From the NCBI RefSeq assembly GCF_039541955.1, contig NZ_BAABHF010000022.1, positions 124,001 through 188,000 on the forward strand: 64,000 nt of DNA. Direction: 5' to 3'. The notes below the pieces were generated by a model, which worked only from the letters and a program-made list of their open reading frames with translations, was not told where the DNA came from and searched no databases. Positions 17,382-26,000 of the stretch are shown here, piece by piece. The position numbers and the translations under genes were made by a program. The stretch is from Actinoallomurus oryzae. Lineage in GTDB: Bacteria; Actinomycetota; Actinomycetes; Streptosporangiales; Streptosporangiaceae. Each line of letters opens with the position of its first letter. Position 1 is the first letter of the stretch.

Positions 17382-18593
17382 TCACCAGGTGATGCCGTCC
17401 AGGGCGAGGACGGCACCCTTCTTGGACTGGCCGACCTGCAGGCCGATGGCGAGGACCGAGACGCCGGGGACGGTCCAGGTGATCTCGCGCCAGCCGCGGT
17501 GAGCGGACAGCGAGACCGCGGCGCCGGACACGAAATGGTTGTGGTAGCCGGCGTCCTGGACGAACGGCGTGGCTGAGCCCGGCGACCGCCCATCGGTCCA
17601 GACCCGGTACGTCACGACCGTGCCGCCGTGCACGCCCGGCGGATGGTCGACTCCGGTGGCCCCGTAGTCAGAACCCTTCACGGCCAATCGGAGCGCGTGC
17701 GTGCCCTGATAGGCCGGGTCCGAGGCGACACCCGCGCTGAGACTGTCGTCGCCGTAGAAGACGCTCCAGCCCTGCCTGCCGTTCTCGAATCCGTAGCGAA
17801 CGGCGGACAGCGCTCTGACCGGTGCGTCCTTCCGCGACGCCGTTCCCCCTGAGCCCGGAGCGTCCGGCCCGGCGGTGTCGCCGCCGTGACTCTTCGGACG
17901 GTCGCGGCCGGAACCACCGTGGTCCGGAGACGTCTTGCCGACCGGAGAGACCGTCACCTGGCTCGGGCCGGCGGTGACGGTCGCGGTCACCCGTGGACCG
18001 GGCGCGGCGTTCGGCGGCGCCGCGTGGTGGTGGTCGAGAGACAGGAGGACCGCGGCGGCCGCAGCTGCCACCGCCACCGCCCCCGCCGTCCACGCGACGC
18101 GCTTCCTCCGGTCTCCCGCCGTCGCGACAGGCGCCCCCTGCTCCCCGGACACCTCCGCCGGCGGATCCGCGTCCGCGTTCTCAGGCCGCCCGACGGCCGG
18201 GGCGTCCGCGCGGGTCCGCGAGTCATCGCCCGGCGTGGGAGGTACGGCCGGGGCGTCATCAGGGGACTCGACGGACGTTTCCGACATCAGGGCCGCATCG
18301 TCGGTTTCGGCGGCGGGGGCATCTCCGGCGGCGCCCTGGACCGGTGGATCCGCGAGACCGGGAGCGTCCTGCTCATCTCCCGTATCGGTGACCGCGTCGG
18401 CCTGGAGCTCGCCGAGGACCTTGGCCGCCGGTCTCCCCATCTCTCCGGCCAACCTGCGCAACCGGCGAGCCTGGACGCGGTGAGTACGGCTGCAGTAGCG
18501 CCGCACCGAACCGTCTTCGGTCGGCTCCACCGGCCGCTCACAGCCCGGCAGGGCGCATGTCTCCGGCGGTTTGGCGTCATCCTCAGCGGACAT
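17382..18593 (-). CDS. Membrane protein with N-terminal Cys/His finger and C-terminal jelly-roll domain
   Basis: A 403-residue protein in four parts. Residues 13-40 carry a finger of form C-x4-C-x15-C-x3-H (CALPGC...YCSRTH) followed by an arginine-rich helix. Then come an acidic, proline-rich linker, one membrane helix (about 170-190, VAWTAGAVAVAAAAAAVLL), and an external serine/glycine linker. The last 140 residues form a beta-sandwich reminiscent of carbohydrate-binding modules (YGFENGRQGWSVFYGD...GTHALRLAVKG...FVQDAGYHNHFVSGA...GWREITWTV...LALDGITW). The finger would be cytoplasmic and the sandwich outside. The neighbouring gene has the same finger on a different body. The function is unknown. 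Confidence 0.75.
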   Translation of the reverse strand: MSAEDDAKPPETCALPGCERPVEPTEDGSVRRYCSRTHRVQARRLRRLAGEMGRPAAKVLGELQADAVTDTGDEQDAPGLADPPVQGAAGDAPAAETDDAALMSETSVESPDDAPAVPPTPGDDSRTRADAPAVGRPENADADPPAEVSGEQGAPVATAGDRRKRVAWTAGAVAVAAAAAAVLLSLDHHHAAPPNAAPGPRVTATVTAGPSQVTVSPVGKTSPDHGGSGRDRPKSHGGDTAGPDAPGSGGTASRKDAPVRALSAVRYGFENGRQGWSVFYGDDSLSAGVASDPAYQGTHALRLAVKGSDYGATGVDHPPGVHGGTVVTYRVWTDGRSPGSATPFVQDAGYHNHFVSGAAVSLSAHRGWREITWTVPGVSVLAIGLQVGQSKKGAVLALDGITW

Positions 18594-18818
18594 GGCGGGC
18601 CACCCGAATAGGAGTCACCGATCTATCCTTTACCAGGTTATTTGATCGTGAATTACGCGGCAGTGAGCATTTTATTGGTCAATGCCCTCGTATGCGGCAG
18701 AACTTCACTGTTTCCGGAACAGAGATTGGGACAAATGCGTACGCAGCGCAGAACTTAGAGCACGCGACCGTGCGTTCCGTAGCGCCGGAACGCGCATCCG
18801 CCGAGCCTCCGGAGGTCA

Positions 18819-19928
18819 TCAGCTCGGCAGCGGGGCGACCAGCCTCCGCTCCAGGCCGGCGATCGCTCCTGTGATGCTGGTTCGTTCCCGGTGCAGGGTT
18901 TTCCGCCGACGCGACAGCCGCCGGGTCGCCGCCCGCAGGTACGGGGTGTTCGCCCGCAGCGGTACGGCGCGCAGCGCCGTCAGCGCGCGGTCGACATCGG
19001 TGATCTCGGCATCGATCCGGTTTCGCCGGGCGATGTCGCGGGAGTAGCTCGCGGAGTCGGCCGTCCACCGGTGAAGCGCCTTGATCACCTGGCTGAGCCG
19101 CTGCTCCTGCCGCTCCAACCGGTGGATCGCGGCGGCGATGTCGGCGTTCTTACGGCCGGCCGGCAGGCGGTCCAGCTTCCGCCTGGCGTCGCGCACCGTA
19201 CGGATGCGGCGGTCGGCCAGCGCCAGTGACCGGGCGGTCGTGCCGGACCGCTGCCGGATGAGCTCTTCCGGTGCGACCGTCCGCGCCTGCCCGGCCGCCG
19301 CCGTACGCCGTTCCGGTGGGGCACCGGTACCGGATCGGGGCTGCTCAGCGGACACCATGACGGCCAGCAGCACCAGAACCACCAGCCCGGTCCCGCTCCG
19401 CCGGAGCACCCGGCGGTCGCCCCTGCGCCGTACGCCGCTCGCGATCACGGCCCGCAGACGATGCCATCGCCTTATGACCTGGTCAGGAACTCGTCGCACG
19501 CGGCTCGCCGATCCGGCGGATGACCGAGTGGCACCGGTCCTCACTCCTGGAACCCGGGCCGGCCGGGCTGTGGCCGCCCTTCCCTCTACGGCCCGCGGCC
19601 GTACCGTAACGGGCTTCGCCCCCGCGACCTGCGGCCGTACCGTGGCCGGCTTCGCCGCCGTGGCCGGTGCCGGTCGTACGGTGTTGGTCCTCGCCGTCGC
19701 GGCCTGGGCCGGCCGTGGCTCGCGTGTGCTCGCGAGGGCGGCGGGCGTTGTGCCGATGACCTGGGAGGACGCGGTGGCGCGTCTGCGGCGGCGCGCTTCG
19801 GCTCGGTGAGCGGGCGCGCAGTACAGCCGAGGGGAACCGTCCGCCGTGGGAACGATCGGCCGGTCACACCCGGGCAGGGCGCAGGTACGTCGGGCCCTGG
19901 ATCTACTCGCCGGCGTCATGGCGACCAT
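18819..19928 (-). CDS. Membrane protein with N-terminal Cys/His finger and C-terminal coiled coil
   Basis: About 369 residues from ATG 19928, with ATG 19919 as an alternative. The N-terminal finger C-x4-C-x15-C-x3-H (CALPGC...YCAPAH) is nearly identical in pattern to that of the downstream gene. It is followed by a long Thr/Ala/Arg/Pro-rich stretch with repeated TVRP units, a membrane helix (GTGLVVLVLLAVMVSA) and an external charged coiled coil (about 240-365; RKLDRLPAGRKNADIAAAIHRLERQEQRLSQVIKAL). It overlaps the end of the NlpC/P60 gene by 26 bp, so the two are coupled. The frame stays open 70 codons further upstream, inside the NlpC gene. The function is unknown. Confidence 0.7.
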   Translation of the reverse strand: MVAMTPASRSRARRTCALPGCDRPIVPTADGSPRLYCAPAHRAEARRRRRATASSQVIGTTPAALASTREPRPAQAATARTNTVRPAPATAAKPATVRPQVAGAKPVTVRPRAVEGRAATARPARVPGVRTGATRSSAGSASRVRRVPDQVIRRWHRLRAVIASGVRRRGDRRVLRRSGTGLVVLVLLAVMVSAEQPRSGTGAPPERRTAAAGQARTVAPEELIRQRSGTTARSLALADRRIRTVRDARRKLDRLPAGRKNADIAAAIHRLERQEQRLSQVIKALHRWTADSASYSRDIARRNRIDAEITDVDRALTALRAVPLRANTPYLRAATRRLSRRRKTLHRERTSITGAIAGLERRLVAPLPS

Positions 19929-21228
19929 CCCGCTGATCCGTGTGACGCGTCGCGTGGGCGCCGGTGGCCCGCTGGCCCACTCCACCGTGAAGTCTGACGC
20001 CGCGCCCGTCGGCGCCGGACCGATGCCGGGCGGCGCCGCAACCCGCATCCCGCGTGGCCGCGTGGTTTTCTCCCGTCCGTTCGCCACGCCGGTCGGAGGA
20101 TTCCGGCCACGACACGAGCGGCGCGGAACGCGAGGCACGGATCACCGTCTCCTGCGCCGCGGGCCTCTTCACGGCCGCCTTGAGCACGGTCTTCTTCTTC
20201 GTCGTGGTCTTCTTCGCGGGGTGTCGCTCGGCGGCCGGATGCGGGTGGGCGTGCGGCGTACGGGTGGGTGTGTGCGTCACCCTGGCGGCGGTGACGATCG
20301 GGGTGACGGCCGTTCCGCGGACCGTCTTCGGCCGGTCGTCCCGGCTGTTCGGGTGGCCGGCGGGTGCGGGGGACGCGGGGGCCTTGCCGGCTCCGCCGTG
20401 GCCCGGCCGGGTGAAGCCCACGAGACCGTCCACCCGGCCCACGGCCAGGTAGTTCTGGATTTTCACCGTCGTGCCGGTGTGCGGCGCCACGATCATGGTG
20501 TGGCGAGCCGGGTCGAGGACGATCCCCACGTGGCCGGGGCCGGTCATGCCACGGTGGTAGTTGAAGAACACCAGGTCTCCGGGGCGCTCCTTACCCCTCG
20601 CGATGTGGTGGGTGTGGAAGTACTGGACGTCGGACGTGCGCGGGATCTTGATTCCCGCCGCGCGGTAGGCCTCCATCGTCAGGCCGGAGCAGTCGAAGCC
20701 GCGCGGGCCCACCCCGCCGTAGATGTACGGCTTGCCGATCTGGGCACGGGCGAAGGCGAGAACCTTGCGGCTGATGCGCGCGCGCACCGCGTCCGCCGAC
20801 GCGGCCGGCTGGGAGACGTCTTCGGCCGGACCGGCCGGCTGGGCGGTCAGGGTCCGTTCCAGCCTGGCGAGTTCTCCGGTGGCCCGGTCGTACACGTCCG
20901 ACGAGGCTCCGGGGACGCCCGCGAGCTCGCGCTGGACGGCTCGCATCGCCCGCAGTGCGCTGCGGACCTTCGTCAGCTCGGCCGGCTCGCGAGTCGCCGG
21001 GTGTGCGGACGCCGGGCGGTTCGGCGTCTTGGCCGGCGTGACCATCTGGATCACGTCCGAACGCGGGCCCCCCGCGGTCAGGAGGGTGCACGCCACAGCG
21101 GCGACGACGGGCCACAGCAGCGTGTGTGGAGTAGGTCTCAGCAGCACCGCCAGGCGGCGGACGGCGGAGGCCAGGACGCGAACACCGGCGCTCAGGCGGC
21201 CGGAGGCGTGGGAGACGCGACGGGACAT
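19903..21228 (-). CDS. NlpC/P60-family cell-wall peptidase
   Basis: About 441 residues. A membrane segment near residues 35-55 (LWPVVAAVACTLLTAGG) anchors or exports it. A short helical region is followed by the NlpC/P60 fold (about 150-275) with the triad Cys180 (GFDCSGLT), His233 (GHVGIV) and His250 (VAPHTG). Its expected action is cleavage of peptidoglycan stem peptides between D-glutamate and diaminopimelate. The C-terminal 160 residues are disordered, His/Pro- and Lys-rich (KKTTTKKK), with an odd tail where the next gene's frame is also open. GAGGAG precedes ATG 21228. It leads a minus-strand set with the two finger proteins and is divergent from the Cys-rich giant pair. Confidence 0.85.
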   Translation of the reverse strand: MSRRVSHASGRLSAGVRVLASAVRRLAVLLRPTPHTLLWPVVAAVACTLLTAGGPRSDVIQMVTPAKTPNRPASAHPATREPAELTKVRSALRAMRAVQRELAGVPGASSDVYDRATGELARLERTLTAQPAGPAEDVSQPAASADAVRARISRKVLAFARAQIGKPYIYGGVGPRGFDCSGLTMEAYRAAGIKIPRTSDVQYFHTHHIARGKERPGDLVFFNYHRGMTGPGHVGIVLDPARHTMIVAPHTGTTVKIQNYLAVGRVDGLVGFTRPGHGGAGKAPASPAPAGHPNSRDDRPKTVRGTAVTPIVTAARVTHTPTRTPHAHPHPAAERHPAKKTTTKKKTVLKAAVKRPAAQETVIRASRSAPLVSWPESSDRRGERTGENHAATRDAGCGAARHRSGADGRGVRLHGGVGQRATGAHATRHTDQRDGRHDAGE

Positions 21229-21498
21229 TGCTGCTCCTCGGATGCGCGGCGACGCCGGGCGTACGCCTGCACCTGGTCGAAGAAAGTAAGGAGTGCAGTA
21301 CGCGGTGCTCCGTCGTGGGAACGACGGATGGGCACCAACCCGACGCGGCACGCCACCACTTGTTCAGCAGCCGGCTCAACCGGATGACCGCCGCGGAGAT
21401 CTCACAGCGGTTCCACCATCGCGCCGATGGCAACGGTAATTCTCGGCAAAGCTCCACTTTTCGTCAAGCCGTACGTTCGCCGGACTGACGAGCAGGCC

Positions 21499-21527
21499 TT
21501 GACAGCGACGTCCCTCGCGCTCATTCT
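21499..21527 (+). promoter_or_regulatory. Candidate promoter for the Cys-rich protein pair
   Basis: TTGACA (21499-21504) and CATTCT (21522-21527) are 17 bp apart in the 500-bp divergent gap 21229-21728. This would give a leader of about 195 nt before GTG 21729. Apart from this and AT-richer patches near 21410-21480 I see no gene in the gap. Confidence 0.4.
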
Positions 21528-21728
21528 TTGTTCTCGGATACCGGGTGTGTTGGGTGATCTTCCCTGACGCGCTTGAAGGCGGGTCGCCGGCCAGGCCGCG
21601 ACACGCGACACGGCGCAATGGCGCCGCTCTTTTCCCTTTCCTCGACGCCCGACCGCGCCGCGAACGCTCGACGCCGCAGGGCGGTGACGCGCGTCGATCC
21701 CCCGGTAACCCGACGAGGAGTCGTCCCC

Positions 21729-23048
21729 GTGAAAAAGCCCGGATTCGCCCGCCGTGAAACGGCCGGCGACAAGCGCCCGTCCTGGCCCTTGCTCTTTCTC
21801 GCAGCCGCACTCGTCTGCGGCGTCATCGCCGTGGGCATGGCGGTGTACGGGGGCGGCCACGCGCAGCGTTCCGCCGCGCGACCGGAGCCGGTCCCGACCG
21901 CGCCGGCGTCGCCCAAGCCCTCGAAGCACGCCCGAAAGCCGGCGAAGAAGAAGCATGAGCCGGCCCGGGCCAAGGTCGCCATGGTGGACGTGAAGGTCGC
22001 CGCCGGCACACCGTACGCGAGCCGGTTGCGCGCCAACCAGCGTCAGCGGCGGCTCGTCGCCAAGTCGCTGAACACCCTCGCGGCGATGCGCGCGAACGGC
22101 ACCTCATCGAGCGAGCTCACGAAGCTGGAGTCCCGGTTGCGCGCCCGCGACAAGACCCTGGCCACCCAGCAGAAGCGACTCGTCGCGGAGGCACGCTCGT
22201 GGAAGGCCGCCCGCGCCGCCGCGAAGAAACACCCCGTCGTGCTCGCCGCGAACGATCGGCCGGCCGGCGAGCCGAAGACCACGATCGACGACCCGAACCC
22301 GGAGCTGAGCGACCTCGCGGACGCCCTGAGCACGGACACACCCGATACGCCGGACGCGTTGGATCTCACGTCCGACGACGCCCTGCCGTACGACGACGCG
22401 TCGGCCTCCGGGCGACCGGACATCTGTGCGCTGGAGGACGGCAGGACGTCGGTGACGGGCATGACGCCGCAGTACTGCACCACATGTCCCCGCCGGATCC
22501 CCTTCGGCGACGACGGCGCGAGCGGTGACACACCGCAGGTCTGCGAGCGCCCCGGCGACGATACGACGACGGACACGCCCGACGCCGCTCGCGACGCGGG
22601 TGTCTGCCTGATCACGCGGAGCGGCACCGCGTCCGGGGCGACGCCCCAGCGCTGTGTGCCGTGTCCCGCCGGCACGGCCGCGGCGGACGGTACGCCGATG
22701 ACGTCCGGCTCGCGGGCCCTGGAAGCGCTCCGCCGCGTGTGCGACGCGCTCGATCCCGCGCACGACACCGCCCGCCGGACGAGCGCCGCCGGGAAGACGT
22801 TCCTGTGTCCCGGCGCCGACGGGACGTACCGTGCGTGCGCTCCCTGCCCGGTCTCCGACCGGCAGCGCGGTGGCACCATCGTCCCGCTGTGCCTCCTCGA
22901 CGACGGCGCGACCTCCTCCCCCGCCCGCGACACGTCCACGGACACCGGCGACGAGGACACGTCCACGCCGTACTCGTACGCGCCGCCGCAGAACGACGAC
23001 GATCCGGCGACCGCGACCACCCCCTCGGCCTGGCCGAACCTCTCGTAG
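21729..23048 (+). CDS. Single-pass membrane protein with coiled coil and Cys-rich repeats
   Basis: A 439-residue protein from GTG 21729, which has GAGGAG upstream. A short basic cytoplasmic tail precedes one membrane helix (19-41, WPLLFLAAALVCGVIAVGM). Next come a Lys/Pro stretch and a coiled coil (about 95-160). The rest is acidic and Thr/Asp-rich, with three divergent Cys motifs of the form C...TPQ-x-C-x2-CP (TPQYCTTCP, TPQRCVPCP, YRACAPCP). The paired cysteines suggest an oxidised extracellular region. Its stop TAG is followed directly by the ATG of the 1822-residue gene, so the two are translationally coupled and probably act together. No known family is recognised. Confidence 0.7.
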   Translation: MKKPGFARRETAGDKRPSWPLLFLAAALVCGVIAVGMAVYGGGHAQRSAARPEPVPTAPASPKPSKHARKPAKKKHEPARAKVAMVDVKVAAGTPYASRLRANQRQRRLVAKSLNTLAAMRANGTSSSELTKLESRLRARDKTLATQQKRLVAEARSWKAARAAAKKHPVVLAANDRPAGEPKTTIDDPNPELSDLADALSTDTPDTPDALDLTSDDALPYDDASASGRPDICALEDGRTSVTGMTPQYCTTCPRRIPFGDDGASGDTPQVCERPGDDTTTDTPDAARDAGVCLITRSGTASGATPQRCVPCPAGTAAADGTPMTSGSRALEALRRVCDALDPAHDTARRTSAAGKTFLCPGADGTYRACAPCPVSDRQRGGTIVPLCLLDDGATSSPARDTSTDTGDEDTSTPYSYAPPQNDDDPATATTPSAWPNLS

Positions 23049-26000
23049 ATGCACACGCTCGAGTCGATCCGCATCGTGGCCGGCGCGTTCGCCGTGGTGT
23101 TCGGCTGCGTCGGCGCGCTGGGCCGGTGCCGGTTCGGCTCGGTTGTCAGGTTCGTCGCGACCGGGGTGATCGTGGCGGTGCTCGTCGGCGACCTCGGCGT
23201 ACCGACGTCGCCGGCCGGCGTACGCCCGGTCCGCGCGGAGACGAGCACGGCCGCCCCGCCTCCCGGCCAGGACGCCTCCCTGCCGGAAGAGCTCCCTGAC
23301 CTGCTCGGCCGGCTTCAGCGGGCGTCGAGCCCCCGGCGCGCCACCGCGTCCCGTACGCCGGCCGGACGGACGGCCCGGACCTCTTCCGCGCGGAGCCGCA
23401 CCCGGCCCCGGAGGACGAGCCAGTCTCCTCCGGTCCGGCGGGCGCAGTTCTTCCAGGGCTCCGGCGGAGGCGGCCGGCGCCGGCCGCCGACGGCGACCGG
23501 CGGCGATGCCAGGGACGACCCTTCGGACCCCGGGCAGCCGGAGAACTGGTCCGCGGAGATCCAGGCCCGGATCAACGCGCAGGAGAACCGGATCCGCTGG
23601 GAGTTCCCCGAGCTCAAGGCCGCCCTGGAGGACCGTGAGAAGGCGCGGCCGCTCCGCGACGCGCTGGCGCTGCTCCAGACGCTGATCGACCGGGACGAGG
23701 AGCTCCGGCGGGACGCCCTCGACGCGCTCGCGCGGCAGCGTCAGGCCCAGCGTCCCGATCCGAATGTCGGCCCGCTGGGGCGTCGGATGGCGGAGAAACT
23801 CCAGCGGCTGATCGCCGGTTACGCGGCCGAGAGCGCGCTGGACGCGGCCCGCGAGGGGCAGTGGCTGGCCCGGCTGGAACGGCTGGCGGGCGAGACGAAG
23901 CCGTCCGCGAGCGACGCCGCCCTGCTGCGCGAGTACGGCGCGGGCCTGCCGTCATCCGTCGCCGCGACGCTGCGGTACGCGCTGCTGGTGTACCGCTACT
24001 TCGAGGAACGCGGACTCGCCGAGCAGGTCATGGACGGCGGGTACACGCTGCGGCGCGACACCGAGTCGGCCGCCTCGGTGCTCCAGCGGATACGCCGGCT
24101 GGAGAACGACCTGTGGTTCGCCGAGTGGGACCAGGACACCCGGAAGATCAGGAAGCTGCGCGGCGAGATCGACGCACTCGATCGCCGCCTCGCCCGGATC
24201 GAGCGCCGGGAGAACCTGCGCCAGTCCCGCGGCGGCCGGCCGGATGACGTCGAAGCCGCGGTGACGAAGACGCTTCGTACGTCGGTCTGGCTCCGCCGGA
24301 CCCACGGTCTCGGCGGCCTCATCGAGTACTTCCGCCGCAAGGACCGGACGCGGATCGACCGGTTGGAGGACCGACGGGCCGCGCGTGCGGGGCTGGCCTC
24401 GCTGCTGCGGGCCCTGGCCAGGACGAAGAAGGAGCTGGCCGCGCTGGACGCCGAGACGGCGCCGTCCGCGAAGGACCGGCGCGACCGGATCCGGCTCCAG
24501 GCGGCGTTGCGGAACATCCTCGGCGACCTCGCCCGGTGGCGGCCGGACGACCCGGCGCGCACCCCGGTGCCGCCGAGGTCGACCATGACGACGATCGCGT
24601 CACCGGCCGACGAGAGGACCGGCCGGCCGGCCTCCACCTCCACCGTCGAGCTCCATAACGTCGAGTCGCCGGAGACGTCGCGGAACCCGCTGAAGTGGGC
24701 CGGCGCCGAGATCACGCAGCTCACGCCGCCGACGTCGCACTACCGGGTCTTCCGGCACTCGGTCAATCCGTACGCCGGGCTGCTGCCGGTCACGGTGTTC
24801 AGCCAGGCGAAGTACGAGGTGCGGATGCCTGACGGCAGCGTCTACGACGTCACCGCCAAGCACGACTTCAAGCGCGTCGAGCTGCGCAGCCCGACGGAGA
24901 TGCTGAGGTACTCCGGCAGCGTCAACGGCCCGCCGAACGCCCCCTTCACCGTGCCCGTCCACGGGTACGACGTGCTCGTCATCCCCCGGACGTACGTCTC
25001 TGTGGAGAACGGGCTCCTGCTGCCCGGAAGCGACGACGTCTACGGCCTCACCGGCAAGGTCGACCTGAAGGTCACGACGCGCTACTCGCCGCACGCCGGG
25101 GAGGAACGCACACTGCCCTGGACGTGGTCTCACGCCGAGCCCGCGACCGGCAAGGATCTCGTCAAGGACAGTCCCGGCGCGCGGATGGCGCCCCAGCACA
25201 AGTGGGACTTCGGCGTCGGCCTGCTCGTCGTCTTCCCGATCTTCGTGAACAGGCTCAAGGTCGGCTCGGTGGGCGGCGTCCTCCAGATCCAGTACACCAA
25301 CGAGAACAAGGGCCAGACCAGAACGGCCGGACTGACTCCGCGGCAGACCCTGTGGGAGCTGGTCCACGCGACCCGGCGGGACTGGGAGTACAACTTCAGC
25401 CGTGAGTTCGTGGCCTCGACGTTCTTCTCCCTCGGCGACCAGAACCCGCTGATCCCGCAGCCGGGCGCCATCAGCCCCGCGTACGGCGGGTTCAACCTGT
25501 CCGGGGTCAACCTCAACTACGTCGCCGGCCGGTCGATCGGCCAGGCGCCGGATCTGATCGACAAAGCGATCTCCCTGATCCCCGGATTCGGCCGCAAGCT
25601 GCGAGAACACGCGGAGGAAGCGGCACTGCAGTCGCTGGCTGAGATCCAGCAGCAGGCCCGCGAAGAGCTGAAGAACACCCAGGACGCCGACCGCTGGGAA
25701 AGGGAGGACGGCTCCCGCACCGTGCCCTCCACCCCCGTCCGGACCCCCGCGCAGAACCCCGATGCCACGGCACAGCCCGAGGCCACGCAGCAGCCGGAGC
25801 CCACGGAGCAGCCGGAGGCGTCGCCCGACACCGCCCAGGACCCCGGCACCGCGCCGACATCGAGCGACTCCGGCGACTGGCTGAGCGACATCGTCTCCCC
25901 CGAGGAGAACGACGAGGACCCGGCCACTTCCCCGACGAACCTGGAACGCCGACGGCTCCTCAACGAACTCGCTCGCCTCTACGACCGGCTGATCGCGGAC

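Noticed and set aside
18594..18818. Small genes in the AT-richer gap between the two finger-protein genes
   Set aside because: Open frames here lack ribosome sites and run into neighbouring genes; the stretch is better read as the promoter region of the downstream finger gene, though no convincing -35/-10 pair was fixed.
21573..21728. Upstream extension of the Cys-rich membrane protein (start at 21573)
   Set aside because: The extension is Arg-rich without features, and GTG 21729 has a good GAGGAG site and a normal membrane-protein N-terminus.
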